DNA of 57,261 nt, from assembly GCF_900106785.1 (NCBI RefSeq), contig NZ_LT629841.1, positions 1 to 57,261 of the forward strand, in the 5' to 3' direction. Made by a program: the position numbers and the translations under genes. The notes below the pieces were generated by a model. The model was not told the DNA's origin and searched no databases. It saw only the letters and a list, made by a program, of their open reading frames with translations. Shown here in pieces: positions 40,446 to 49,777 of this stretch. The number at the start of each line of letters is the position of its first letter. Within the stretch, counting starts at the first letter, position 1. This DNA comes from Prevotellamassilia timonensis (GTDB lineage Bacteria; Bacteroidota; Bacteroidia; Bacteroidales; Bacteroidaceae).

Positions 40446-42191
40446 TCAGAGATGGCCCGGAAGCGTTTCAAAACGATAGAGTTTCAGCATCTTGTGGTCG
40501 TCGCAACTGCGATGGTCAAAGTCCTGCACAAGCTGCACTTTATACAGCCCTGCATATTGCTGCTTAAAAGTCTCTATCTCGTCATTGCCCACCACCAGCA
40601 GTCCGCTGCACGGCATGGGCTTTGAGGCTTCGATGGGAGCTATGCGGTCGCCAAGGTAAAAGTTCAGCGTAAACGGGTGCATCGGGTTGCCCGGTGTCAC
40701 ATCGGTGCGATACGAATATATGGTGCCCGTGGGGGCCATGCGCGCTATGTAGTCGGCCTGCGGCTTGTCGCTCTTGGTGTTGAGCACAATGGGCTGGTAG
40801 GCGCCATCAAGCCCAAAGTATAGGGCAAACACCAATATCACCACACTGGTCAGCGGCAGCATGCGGCGGTGACGCATAAATATGGCCACACCTATGAGCG
40901 GCATCATCACGGTTACAAGCAGCATGGGGGTGTATGGCGTGTGTTGCAAGGCGGTGAGCATGGCCACATTTTGGGGGCCGCCATGTCCGCCCGCCACAAG
41001 TTCGGTGGGCACAAGGCCAAGCCTGATGGCCCAGAAGGCCAATGTGAGCACCAAGGCCACTGCCGTCAGCACCCACCCAAAGGCATCGAGCACACGGCGG
41101 TGGTTGTGGCGCAGCCACAGCAAATACTCGGCCATGTAGTAGGCCACAAACGGATATACGGGCAGCAAGTACACACTGCGCTTGCTCTTGGGTATGCAGT
41201 AGAACACAAATATTATCACCGCACTGAGCAGGGCAAACAGCCGGGCATCGTCCATACCCTTTACCCACGCCTTGAGCCGTGTCCACCATTGGGCAGGGCT
41301 TCCGAGCCAGGGCTTGAGCTTGCGCCACGGCAACACGGGCAGCGACATGAGCATGAGCAATGTGTAGGGCACAAAGCCGGTCACGAGGGTCAGCACATTG
41401 TAGTGCCACGGGTTGACATGGCTCTCGTAGGTCATGCGACCGAGCAGACGCAGCACATTCTCCTCATACACAAGGTGCAGAAAGCGGTCGCCGCCCTCGC
41501 GCCAGGCGGCCACATACCAGGCTGCCGGCAGCACCTGGGCCAACACGCCCACCAGGGCCATGCGCCACGTTACACGCCAAAAGCCATGCCCCCTGAGCCA
41601 CGCAAACACGGCCACTACCACACAGGGCAGCCCCATTCCTACGGGGCCTTTGCTCAGAAAGGCCGCACTCAAGCACAGCACGCCCCACAGCGGAATGCCT
41701 TTCATGCCGCGCTCCACCCATATATACAAGGTGTAGAGCGACAGCACCATCATGCAGGTGAGCACCATGTCTACGCGGCAGGCCACTGCCGCACGGTGCA
41801 CCTCAAAGCTGCCCAGCGTCACAACGGCCATCAGCATGGCCACTGCCGTGCCTTGGCGCTGCTGAAAGAACCTGAAGCCGGCCAGCACCATCACCGTGGC
41901 GGCTATGGCCGACGGCATGCGTGCCGTGTACTCGGTCACATGGCCTATGGGCAGCGAGCAGAGTGCCACAAGCCAGTGAAAGAAGGGGGGCTTGTAGGCC
42001 ATGTCCACACCATTGTTGATGGGTAGCACCCAGTTGCCCTCCTTCAGCATCGACAGGGCCACAACGGCCTCGCGCGGTTCGCCGCGGGTGTTGAACAGGG
42101 TGTCGCCTAAAAACAAAAACAGGGTTATCACGCACAGGGCGGCCAGGGGCCACACATAATGCTGCGGTTTGCTGGGCAATAGCGATTGCAT
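40446..42191 (-). CDS. ArnT/GT39-like integral membrane glycosyltransferase
   Basis: 581 residues, about 11-12 membrane helices. The first periplasmic loop carries DTLFNTRGEPREAVVALSML and NGVDMAYKPPFFHW, the acidic and Lys-Pro-Pro motif of ArnT/PMT-fold enzymes. A soluble C-terminal domain of about 120 residues follows. It would transfer a sugar from a polyprenyl carrier to lipid A or another envelope acceptor. 45 bp from the GtrA gene, so probably one transcript. Confidence 0.88.
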   Translation of the reverse strand: MQSLLPSKPQHYVWPLAALCVITLFLFLGDTLFNTRGEPREAVVALSMLKEGNWVLPINNGVDMAYKPPFFHWLVALCSLPIGHVTEYTARMPSAIAATVMVLAGFRFFQQRQGTAVAMLMAVVTLGSFEVHRAAVACRVDMVLTCMMVLSLYTLYIWVERGMKGIPLWGVLCLSAAFLSKGPVGMGLPCVVVAVFAWLRGHGFWRVTWRMALVGVLAQVLPAAWYVAAWREGGDRFLHLVYEENVLRLLGRMTYESHVNPWHYNVLTLVTGFVPYTLLMLMSLPVLPWRKLKPWLGSPAQWWTRLKAWVKGMDDARLFALLSAVIIFVFYCIPKSKRSVYLLPVYPFVAYYMAEYLLWLRHNHRRVLDAFGWVLTAVALVLTLAFWAIRLGLVPTELVAGGHGGPQNVAMLTALQHTPYTPMLLVTVMMPLIGVAIFMRHRRMLPLTSVVILVFALYFGLDGAYQPIVLNTKSDKPQADYIARMAPTGTIYSYRTDVTPGNPMHPFTLNFYLGDRIAPIEASKPMPCSGLLVVGNDEIETFKQQYAGLYKVQLVQDFDHRSCDDHKMLKLYRFETLPGHL

Positions 42192-42411
42192 GATGCTTGA
42201 TTTGAGGTTGCTATATTATTTCTTACATATTCTGGCAGCCGCCACAACACGGGGCTACCAATTTGCAAACTTACACAAAAAAGGCCGAGTAGTAACATTG
42301 TGCCGCGTGTTTTGTTTGGAGCAACTGCCACTTTTTACCATAAGCACGCTCTTGCTCGCCCAACAAACGGCTAAAGTTGTATTTGTGGTAAAATCTTCCG
42401 TATTAAAGGTA

Positions 42412-42443
42412 TTGCCACAATATCCATAGTATAAGTATCTTTG
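42412..42443 (+). promoter_or_regulatory. Promoter of the DXS-like gene
   Basis: TTG at 42412-42414 and TATCTTTG at 42436-42443, 21 bp apart, match the Bacteroidetes consensus. Start of the coding region is 37 bp further. Confidence 0.7.
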
Positions 42444-42480
42444 CAACACGAATACAAACCCATCAAACTTTACCGCAACC

Positions 42481-44244
42481 ATGTATATCGAAAAGATCAA
42501 ATCACCAGCCGACTTGAAAGGGCTGGACATCAAAGCACTGCAAATTGTGGCCGACGAAACGCGCAATGCCGTGCTCAACCGCGTGAGCCAACATGGTGGA
42601 CACGTGGGGCCTAACCTTGGTTTTGTCGAGGCCACCGTGGCGCTGCACTATGTGTTCGACGCGCCTAAGGACAAACTGGTGTTCGACGTGAGCCACCAGT
42701 GTTACCCGCACAAGGTGCTCACCGGACGCGCCGCAGGTTTTATGGGCAGCATCAACGACATGAACGCCATTTCGGGCTACTCATCTCCCGCCGAATGCCC
42801 GGAGTACGACAACTTTGAGGTGGGACACACCTCTACTTCTATCAGTCTGGCCACCGGACTGCAGAAGGCGCGCGACATCAAGGGCACCGACGAGAACATC
42901 ATTGCCATCATTGGCGACGGCTCGCTCTCGGGCGGCGAGGCTTTTGAGGGACTTGACGAGGCTTCAGAGCTGGGCACGGGCATCATCATTGTGGTGAACG
43001 ACAACGAGATGTCGATTGCCGAGAACCACGGCGGCATCTACAAAAATCTGCGGGCGCTGCGCGAGAGCAACGGCACCTATGCGCACAACTGGTTCAAGGC
43101 ATGGGGCTTTGAATACAAATACCTGGAGGAGGGCAACGACATTGAAAAGCTTATCAAGGTGTTTGAAAGTGTGAAGGGCACCGACAAACCTACCGTGGTG
43201 CACATTCACACCGAAAAGGGACATGGCTTTGCACCCGCCGTGGCCAACAAGGAGGCATGGCACTGGTGCTTGCCCTTCAACCGTCTGGACGGTAGCCGCC
43301 CACCCAAACCGGCTGTCGAAACCTACGAGGAACTGTTCAGCGACTGGATGCTGAACGAAATGAAGCACGACCCCACACTCATTGCCGTTACAGCCGGCAC
43401 ACCTGCGGCTGCGGGCTTCACTCCCGAGAAACGCAAACTGGCGGGCAAGCAACACATCGACATGGGCATTGCCGAGGAGCAGGCAGCGGCCATGATTTCG
43501 GGCATGGCCAAGGGCGGACTGCACCCCGTGTGGACGGTGTACAGCACTTTCATACAACGCACCTACGACCAAATAGCACAGGACATTTGCATCAACGCCA
43601 ACCCGGCCGTTATCAACGTGGTAGGCGGCGGTGTCAACTCCATGAATGACATCACGCACATCTGCTTGTTCGACATTCCCATGCTGTGCAGCATTCCGGG
43701 CCTCATCTATCTGGCTCCAACCAACTGCGAGGAGTACTTTGCCATGCTGCGCTGGGCCATTGCGCAGGACAAAATGCCCATTGCGCTGCGCGTGCCTACC
43801 AACGGGGTGCACCATGCCACCGCCCCCGTCGACACAGAATATGGCTACGAGCCAAACTACAAGGTGATGCACCGCGGCAGCAGGGTGGCTATCATTGCCG
43901 CTGGTTCGTTCTACCAGAAGGGTGAGCGTGTGGCACGTCTGTTGGCCGACAAGGGTATCGACGCCACGCTTATCAACCCGCGATACCTGCACGCTGTAGA
44001 TGCCGACACGCTCAACGGCCTCAAGGCTGACCACCAGCTTGTTGTCACGCTCGAGGACGGTTGCAAGGACGGTGGTTTTGGTGAGCGCATTGCCTCGTTC
44101 TACGGCACTTCGAGCATGAGGGTGCTCGTGGGCGGCATCAAAAAGGGGCTTTACGACCGCTTCGACGCCAACGAGCTGCTGGCCGACAACCGCCTGCTCG
44201 ACGAACAAATTGTGGAGGACGTTATGGAGGGGTTAGAGGGTTAG
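42481..44244 (+). CDS. DXS-like thiamine-diphosphate enzyme (transketolase family)
   Basis: 587 residues, shorter than the usual 620-650 of 1-deoxy-D-xylulose-5-phosphate synthase. The thiamine diphosphate/Mg motif GDGSLSGGEAFEGLDEASEL with the terminal VNDNEMS, DVSHQCYPHKVLTGR, GHTSTSISLATGL, and in the Pyr domain IAEEQAAAMISGMAKGGLHP are kept. The segment between HTEKGHGFAPA and the Pyr domain is compact. It may be a second DXS paralogue with altered role, as known in some Bacteroidetes and Firmicutes, or the MEP-pathway enzyme itself. Confidence 0.85.
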   Translation: MYIEKIKSPADLKGLDIKALQIVADETRNAVLNRVSQHGGHVGPNLGFVEATVALHYVFDAPKDKLVFDVSHQCYPHKVLTGRAAGFMGSINDMNAISGYSSPAECPEYDNFEVGHTSTSISLATGLQKARDIKGTDENIIAIIGDGSLSGGEAFEGLDEASELGTGIIIVVNDNEMSIAENHGGIYKNLRALRESNGTYAHNWFKAWGFEYKYLEEGNDIEKLIKVFESVKGTDKPTVVHIHTEKGHGFAPAVANKEAWHWCLPFNRLDGSRPPKPAVETYEELFSDWMLNEMKHDPTLIAVTAGTPAAAGFTPEKRKLAGKQHIDMGIAEEQAAAMISGMAKGGLHPVWTVYSTFIQRTYDQIAQDICINANPAVINVVGGGVNSMNDITHICLFDIPMLCSIPGLIYLAPTNCEEYFAMLRWAIAQDKMPIALRVPTNGVHHATAPVDTEYGYEPNYKVMHRGSRVAIIAAGSFYQKGERVARLLADKGIDATLINPRYLHAVDADTLNGLKADHQLVVTLEDGCKDGGFGERIASFYGTSSMRVLVGGIKKGLYDRFDANELLADNRLLDEQIVEDVMEGLEG

Positions 44245-44352
44245 GAGGTTAGAGGGTTATAAGGGTTAGGGGGTTAGAGGGTTAAAAGATTACCATTGCT
44301 TGCTCAACACGCAGAGGTTACTTTATAACCTTATAACCCCATAACCTCAGAA
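44245..44352. repeat. Host octamer-armed repeat related to the phage family (core 44286-44324)
   Basis: Left arm gggttag/gaggttag units, right arm ataacctta/ataacccc units. The 39-nt centre shares cgcagaggttactt with phage copies 8 and 10 (cgcagaggtaactt). It lies between the DXS-like and AraC genes, outside the prophage. Confidence 0.75.
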
Positions 44353-44383
44353 CCCCATAACCCCATCACAAACAACACAAGCC

Positions 44384-45274
44384 ATGCACGAAATAACATT
44401 CAACACTGTTCAAGACTTCAACGACTATTACGGGTTGCCCACACGCCACCCTTTAGTGAGTGTTGTACGCTGCGACAAAACGCATAAAATTGAGGAGTCG
44501 GTATTTCACTACGCACTCTATGCCCTCTTCCTTAAAGAGAACAAAGGGTGCAAATTGTCATACGGCCGCACGCCCTACGACTTTGACGAAATGACGGTGA
44601 CGAGTTTTGCACCCGGCCAGTCAATACACGTAGAACCCAATCCCGAGGTGGAAGTGCCCAAATGGACGGCCATAGTGTTCCACCCCGACTTACTCAACCG
44701 TACACAACTGGGGCGTAACATCAGCCGTTACGAGTTCTTTGACTACACGTCGAACGAAGCCCTGCACCTGTCGGCGGCAGAAATAAACATATTCCGAGGC
44801 GTGCTCAACATGATTAACCAAGAGCTGCAACGCAGCATCGACAAGCACTCGCGCGAGCTTATTGTGAGCAACATCGAACTGCTGCTCAACTACTGTCTGC
44901 GCTTTTACGACCGGCAGTTCATCACACGCGAGGAAATTAACCACGCCACCGTCAAGAAGTTTATTAACCTGCTCGACCACTACATGACCGACCAAGCCCA
45001 CCTGCAAGGTTTGCCTACCGTGGCTTACTTTGCCGACCAATGTTGCTACTCGCCAAAGTACTTTGGCGAGCTGGTCAAGACCGAAACGGGGCGCACGGCC
45101 AAGGACTTTATTAACGATCGCCTGCTGCGCGCCGCCATGCAACTGCTCTCCGACGACACCCTGAGCATTGCACAAGTGAGCCACCAACTTGGCTTTGAAT
45201 ATCCGCAACATTTTGTGCGTTTCTTCAAGACCAAAACAGGCAAAACACCCAGCGAATACCGCAAAACAGCATGA
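44384..45274 (+). CDS. AraC-family transcriptional regulator
   Basis: 296 residues. The N-terminal cupin-like sensor (about 20-160) and C-terminal double helix-turn-helix (about 195-290: VAYFADQCCYSPKYFGELVK, ISIAQVSHQLGFEYPQHFVR-like segment, FFKTKTGKTPSEYRKTA) are typical. ATGA overlap with the following CMD/cupin gene makes that gene a likely target or co-regulated partner. Repression or activation in response to a small molecule is expected. Confidence 0.92.
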   Translation: MHEITFNTVQDFNDYYGLPTRHPLVSVVRCDKTHKIEESVFHYALYALFLKENKGCKLSYGRTPYDFDEMTVTSFAPGQSIHVEPNPEVEVPKWTAIVFHPDLLNRTQLGRNISRYEFFDYTSNEALHLSAAEINIFRGVLNMINQELQRSIDKHSRELIVSNIELLLNYCLRFYDRQFITREEINHATVKKFINLLDHYMTDQAHLQGLPTVAYFADQCCYSPKYFGELVKTETGRTAKDFINDRLLRAAMQLLSDDTLSIAQVSHQLGFEYPQHFVRFFKTKTGKTPSEYRKTA

Positions 45275-46134
45275 CACGCTTTATTAAAAAGACAGGATTG
45301 CTCATCATCATGGCAATCACTACCACACACATCATGGCACAAAAAAAGATTGTACAAACAGCCGGACGCACCCAACTGGGCGAGTTCGCACCCGAATTTG
45401 CACACCTCAACGACGACATACTCTTTGGCGAGGTGTGGAGCCGCAACGACTTGCTTTCGCTGCGTGACCGCAGTTTGGTCACCATCACATCGCTCATCAG
45501 CCAGGGCATCACCGACAGCTCGCTCAAGTATCACTTGCAGTCCGCCAAAAACAATGGCATCACCCGCACCGAAATAGCCGAGGCCATCACCCACATGGCC
45601 TTTTACGCCGGCTGGCCCAAAGCTTGGGCTGCCTTTAACCTGGCCAAGGAGGTGTGGACCGACAATGACGCTGACACTACTGCTCACACCGACAGCGTTA
45701 ACGAACCACTATCCTTCCCCGTTGGCAGTCCCAACACGGCCTACGCCCAATACTTTACGGGCAACAGCCATCTGGCTGCCCTCACACCCAAAAACATTGA
45801 GCAAGGCGAACAAACCGTACTACCCATGAGCAACGTGACCTTTGAACCGGGCTGCCGCAACAACTGGCACATTCACCACGGCGCACGCCAAATTCTTATT
45901 TGTGTGTCTGGCAAGGGTTGGTACCAGGAGTGGGGCAAGCCGGCCATCGCGCTTGAGGCGGGCGACGTGATTGACATTCCCGAGGGCGTGAAGCACTGGC
46001 ACGGTGCTCAAAAGCACTCGTGGTTCCAACACATTGCCACCCACGTGGCTGTAGAGAACTCACAACCTGGCTCTGCTCCCAACGAATGGCTCGAACCTGT
46101 GACGGACGAGGAATATAACAAACTGCCAGAATAA
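45271..46134 (+). CDS. Carboxymuconolactone decarboxylase-like / cupin fusion protein
   Basis: 287 residues. An N-terminal hydrophobic segment (about 8-24, GLLIIMAITTTHIMA) suggests export. The CMD-like domain (about 45-125: EVWSRNDLLSLRDRSLVTIT, ITRTEIAEAITHMAFYAGWP) lacks the CxxC of AhpD, so peroxidase activity is unlikely. The cupin (about 185-275) has HIHHGARQ, GKGWYQEWGK and GVKHWHGAQKHSWFQH, with metal-binding His. Such fusions are common beside AraC regulators and flavoproteins; the substrate is unknown. Confidence 0.85.
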   Translation: MTRFIKKTGLLIIMAITTTHIMAQKKIVQTAGRTQLGEFAPEFAHLNDDILFGEVWSRNDLLSLRDRSLVTITSLISQGITDSSLKYHLQSAKNNGITRTEIAEAITHMAFYAGWPKAWAAFNLAKEVWTDNDADTTAHTDSVNEPLSFPVGSPNTAYAQYFTGNSHLAALTPKNIEQGEQTVLPMSNVTFEPGCRNNWHIHHGARQILICVSGKGWYQEWGKPAIALEAGDVIDIPEGVKHWHGAQKHSWFQHIATHVAVENSQPGSAPNEWLEPVTDEEYNKLPE

Positions 46135-46161
46135 GGCGCAAACGCCCACTCATTAACTCAC

Positions 46162-46349
46162 ATATGGGTGGTTCTAATAATTCTGAAATAGGGATTTGTA
46201 CGCTATCGGAAGTGTATTTTTGAAAGTTCGTGAGGGAGCATAGCGGGCTATGTGACCGAACAAACTTTCAAAAAGACACTTTCGAGAGCGTGCAAATCAC
46301 ATTTCAGAATAGCAGAACTCTACAACAGAATTTTTAGAACCACCCATAT
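46162..46349. mobile_element. Full-length palindromic element (MITE-like), 188 bp
   Basis: Termini atatgggtggttctaa and ttagaaccacccatat are a perfect 16-bp inverted repeat. Inside, ttctgaaat/atttcag, gatttgtacgct/gcgtgcaaatc and tttttgaaagttcg/cgaacaaactttcaaaaa continue the pairing almost to the centre (gcatagcgggctatg). Non-coding. It fills the gap between the cupin and flavoprotein genes. No certain target duplication. The design is that of a miniature inverted-repeat element. Confidence 0.75.
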
Positions 46350-46364
46350 AAACTTAGGACAAGA

Positions 46365-46901
46365 ATGAAAAAAGTAATAGTCATATCAACCAGCCTGCGC
46401 ATGGGGTCAAACAGCGACATGCTGGCCAACCAATTTGCCGAAGGTGCCCGCACTGCCGGGCACGAGGTAACAAAAATTACACTTGCGGACAAGGACATTG
46501 CCTTTTGCCGAGGCTGTCTGGCCTGCCAAAAGCTTGGTCGCTGCGTTATCAACGACGATGCCAATGCCATCATGCAGCAAGTGCTTGAGGCCGACGTGGT
46601 GTGCTGGGCCACCCCCATCTACTACTACGAGATGAGCGGACAAATGAAGGTGCTGATTGACCGCATGAACGCCATGTTCGCTCTCGACTACAAATTTCGC
46701 GATGTTTACTTGCTCACCACGGCGGCCGAGGACGGCCCCGAAGTGCCGCAACGCGCCGAGGCGGGACTGACGGGCTGGACTGACTGCTACCCCAAGTGCC
46801 AGCTGGCAGGCACGCTGTTCTGCAGTGGGGTTGGAGGACCGCGCACCATCGAGGGCAACCCCAAACTGCACGAAGCCTACAACATGGGGCTGGCGGTGTA
46901 A
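46365..46901 (+). CDS. Iron-sulfur flavoprotein, NADPH-dependent FMN reductase fold
   Basis: 178 residues. Flavodoxin-like start VIVISTSLRMGSNSDMLANQ and later WATPIYYYEMSGQMKVLIDR for FMN binding. Cys48, Cys51, Cys54 and Cys60 form the compact C-x2-C-x2-C-x5-C motif of iron-sulfur flavoproteins that binds 4Fe-4S. Likely an electron-transfer or quinone/xenobiotic reductase working with the upstream AraC and cupin genes; same direction, 230 bp away across the palindromic element. Confidence 0.88.
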   Translation: MKKVIVISTSLRMGSNSDMLANQFAEGARTAGHEVTKITLADKDIAFCRGCLACQKLGRCVINDDANAIMQQVLEADVVCWATPIYYYEMSGQMKVLIDRMNAMFALDYKFRDVYLLTTAAEDGPEVPQRAEAGLTGWTDCYPKCQLAGTLFCSGVGGPRTIEGNPKLHEAYNMGLAV

Positions 46902-47052
46902 TAAGTTAGTAAGCGGGTGTTCATATCTACTAACTTTGAAAACCTGTTTATACTCACAATTACTGCTTCTATATAACAAAGTTCAAATGCTCTTTTGTTA
47001 TTATATCAACTTGTTTGCCATTCTGGCAAAGGAAACTGACTGGTAAAACGTT

Positions 47053-47112
47053 AACATTCGAACGGACGCAAGCACTAAACGCAAGCACCAAACGCAAGCA
47101 CAAAACGCTACC
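47053..47112. repeat. aacgcaagcacta-type 13-bp tandem repeats, left flank
   Basis: acgcaagcactaa, acgcaagcaccaa, acgcaagcacaaa run in tandem at 47076-47108. The mirror copy is at 47779-47793, and the same motif recurs at 55590-55642 next to the IS. The stretch 46902-47052 before it shows nothing recognisable. Confidence 0.75.
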
Positions 47113-47790
47113 TCTAATGGGGGCGACGCGTCTCGCGTCGGGATTGAAGGCAAAGGCTCACAGACAGGCATGTAATTCGTGCTGTCTGTGAGCCTTTATT
47201 TAGTGCATGAACATTGCATTTTACCGCGTCTCGAGACTGCTGAAAAAACCGACGCGGGACGCGTCGCCCCCATTAGTGCTTGCGTTTTCTATCAGATTGA
47301 CAGGTTAAGAAGCAAATTTGAAGCCATGTAAAGGACTGTTGTGTCAGGGCATTGCGCTCTAATGGGGGCGACGCGTCTCGCATCAGGATTGAAGGCAAAG
47401 GCTCACAGACAGGCGTGTAATTCGTGCTGTCTGTGAGCCTTTATTTAGTGCATGAACATTGCATTTTACCGCGTCTCGAGGCTGCTGAAAAAAACCGACG
47501 CGGGACGCGTCGCCCCCATTAGTGCTTGCGTTTTCTATCAGATTTACAGGTTAAAAAGCAAATTTGAAGCCATGTAAAGGACTGTTGTGTCAGGGCATTG
47601 CGCTCTAATGGGGGCGACGCGTCCCGCGTCGGAATTAAGAAAAAGGCTCACAGACAGGCATGTAATTAATGCTGTCTGTGAGCCTTTATTTAGTGCATGA
47701 ACATTGCATTTTACCGCATCTCGAGGCTGCCGAAAAAACCGACGCGGGACGCGTCGCCCCCATTAGAGGTAGCGTTTTGTGCTTGCGTTT
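47090..47790. repeat. Array of three palindromic units inside a 43-bp perfect inverted repeat
   Basis: Units at 47114-47276, 47359-47522 and 47605-47766 are about 163 bp each, near-identical, separated by two near-identical 82-bp spacers (period 245-246). Each unit starts ctaatgggggcgacgcgtc and ends with its complement. Each contains a 15-bp hairpin AAGGCTCACAGACAG/CTGTCTGTGAGCCTT. The whole array is bounded by 47090-47132 and 47748-47790, an exact 43-bp inverted repeat. No coding potential. Confidence 0.9.
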
Positions 47791-47815
47791 CAGAGACAAC
47801 TGCGCGACCGTCCTT

Positions 47816-49375
47816 TCACTCGCCCCACCCTGCCCTGTCGAGGTTGCGGTAGCCAATGGCCTCCTTAATGTGCTCCGAACGTATGTCGGGCGAGGCGGCA
47901 AGGTCGGCTATGGTGCGCGCCACCTTGAGAATGCGGTCGTAGGCGCGGGCCGAAAGGTCGAGCCGCTTCATGGCACGCGACAGGGTGGCCGATGCCTCAT
48001 CGTCGAGGCGGGCATGGCGCTCGAGCATGCTGCGCGACATTTGGGCATTGCAGTGCACACCAGGCTCATCCTTGTAACGCTCGGTTTGTATGGCACGGGC
48101 GGCTACCACGCGCTGCCGTATGTCGGCACTCGACTCGCCCTTGGGCGCATGGGCCAGCTCGCTCACCGACACGGGGGCCACCTCTATTTGTATGTCGATA
48201 CGGTCGAGCAGCGGACCCGATATTTTGCTCATGTAGCGCTGCACCTGTGCGGGCGAGCAGGTGCAGGCATGGTGCGGGTCGTTGTAGTAGCCGCACGGAC
48301 AGGGGTTCATCGAGGCCACGAGCATGAAGGAGCACGGAAGGGTTGAGGTGTACTTGGCACGCGATATGGTTATCTGGCGGTCTTCAAGCGGCTGGCGCAG
48401 CGTTTCGAGTGCGGTGCGCGAAAACTCGGGCAGCTCGTCGAGGAACAGCACGCCGTTGTGTGCCAAACTTATCTCGCCGGGCTTGTAGGTGCTGCCACCG
48501 CCAATGAGGGCCACGTCGGATATGGTGTGATGGGGCGCACGGAAGGGGCGGCGGGCTATGAGTGAGGTGGTGACGCCCAACTTGCCGGCTATGGAGTGAA
48601 TTTGCGTGGTTTCAAGGCTCTCCGAAAGCGTGAGCTGGGGCAGAATTGAGGGCACGCGCTTGGCCATCATACTCTTGCCACAACCGGGGGCGCCTATCAG
48701 TATGATGTTGTGACCGCCCGCCGCAGCCACCTCGAAGGCACGTTTTACGGTGTCCTGGCCCTTGACATCGGCAAAGTCGTCGCCCATGGTGGCTTGGGCG
48801 GCATAGAACTCCTCACGCGTGTTGACAATGGTGGGCTGCAGGGTTAACTTGCCTTGCAGAAAGGCTACCACCTGCAGCAAACTTTCAACGCCATACACCT
48901 TGAGCTTGTTGACCACCGCGGCTTCGCGCTCGTTTTCCTTTGGCACAAACAGGGCTTCGAAACCTTGCTCGCGGGCCTTGATGGCTATGGACAAGGCACC
49001 CTTGACGGGGCGCACCGAACCATCGAGGCCGAGCTCGCCCACAAACACGTAGCGGCCGAGTTTGTCGGACGGCAGGCGGCCTAACGAGGCCAGCATGCCT
49101 ATGGCCAAGGGCAGGTCGTAGCCCGAACCTTCCTTGCGCACATCGGCGGGGGCAAAGTTGATGGTGTACTTCTCGCGCAAAGGCAGCTGGAAACCACTGT
49201 TTTGCAAGGCGCTCTCAACGCGCAGTTTGCTCTCGCGCACGGCATTGTCGGGAAGCCCCACCATAAAGAATATGGTGCGGTCCTCTTGCGAATGTATCTC
49301 GTTGGCATTGACCTCTAAAAACACGGGCATGGCGGCCATGCCATTGACGGCTGAGGTGTGTATGGTGGTTAACAT
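47816..49375 (-). CDS. comM: ComM/YifB-type AAA+ Mg-chelatase-like ATPase
   Basis: 519 residues, full length. N-terminal Lon-like S5-fold domain ([40 protein letters not shown]). Walker [14 protein letters not shown], Walker [11 protein letters not shown]. The zinc-type segment [20 protein letters not shown] and C-terminal [16 protein letters not shown] complete the family. ComM homologues are branch-migration helicases in natural transformation. Stand-alone gene next to palindromic repeats on both sides. Confidence 0.95.
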   Translation of the reverse strand: MLTTIHTSAVNGMAAMPVFLEVNANEIHSQEDRTIFFMVGLPDNAVRESKLRVESALQNSGFQLPLREKYTINFAPADVRKEGSGYDLPLAIGMLASLGRLPSDKLGRYVFVGELGLDGSVRPVKGALSIAIKAREQGFEALFVPKENEREAAVVNKLKVYGVESLLQVVAFLQGKLTLQPTIVNTREEFYAAQATMGDDFADVKGQDTVKRAFEVAAAGGHNIILIGAPGCGKSMMAKRVPSILPQLTLSESLETTQIHSIAGKLGVTTSLIARRPFRAPHHTISDVALIGGGSTYKPGEISLAHNGVLFLDELPEFSRTALETLRQPLEDRQITISRAKYTSTLPCSFMLVASMNPCPCGYYNDPHHACTCSPAQVQRYMSKISGPLLDRIDIQIEVAPVSVSELAHAPKGESSADIRQRVVAARAIQTERYKDEPGVHCNAQMSRSMLERHARLDDEASATLSRAMKRLDLSARAYDRILKVARTIADLAASPDIRSEHIKEAIGYRNLDRAGWGE

Positions 49376-49427
49376 GCTTACTGATGGGTTGACGGGGTGA
49401 GTGGGTTAACGGGCATATATTGTTATG

Positions 49428-49766
49428 AAGTTTCGGATTTAACAAGGGCGGGCTGAAAGCCCAATGGAACACACAGCCCAGGGCAAGCGAAGCGACACCC
49501 TGGGGTTCCCGCATGGTAGAGTCTCCGCGCCCTGTAAGGGCAAAAGCTTTAACCCTTTATGTTGTTATCCCTGCTTGACAGCTGATTTAGCGGTCTTAAA
49601 GCGGAACATCGTATATATATTTTTTCAATACCTGCGCCAGGTCTTAAAGCTTTTGCCCTTACAGGGCGCGACTGCTCCGACACACGATACCCAGGGTGCC
49701 GCTTCGCTTGCCCTGGGCTGTGTGCTCCATTGGGCTTTCAGCCCGCCCTTGCTAAATCCGAAACTT
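49428..49766. mobile_element. Large imperfect palindromic element, 339 bp
   Basis: aagtttcggattta at 49428 matches the complement at 49766. The arms continue for about 75 bp: gggcgggctgaaagcccaat, cagcccagggcaagcgaagc and their complements. Inner arms gcgccctgtaagggcaaaag (about 49528) and its complement (about 49649) pair again. Central 90 nt unpaired. No open frame of note. Either a MITE or a long-hairpin intergenic element. Confidence 0.75.
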
Positions 49767-49777
49767 GAGTGTGCTAT

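Noticed and set aside
47090-47790. CRISPR array or integron cassettes
   Set aside because: Units are about 163 bp with identical rather than unique spacers; no cas genes, no integron integrase, no attC-type ends.
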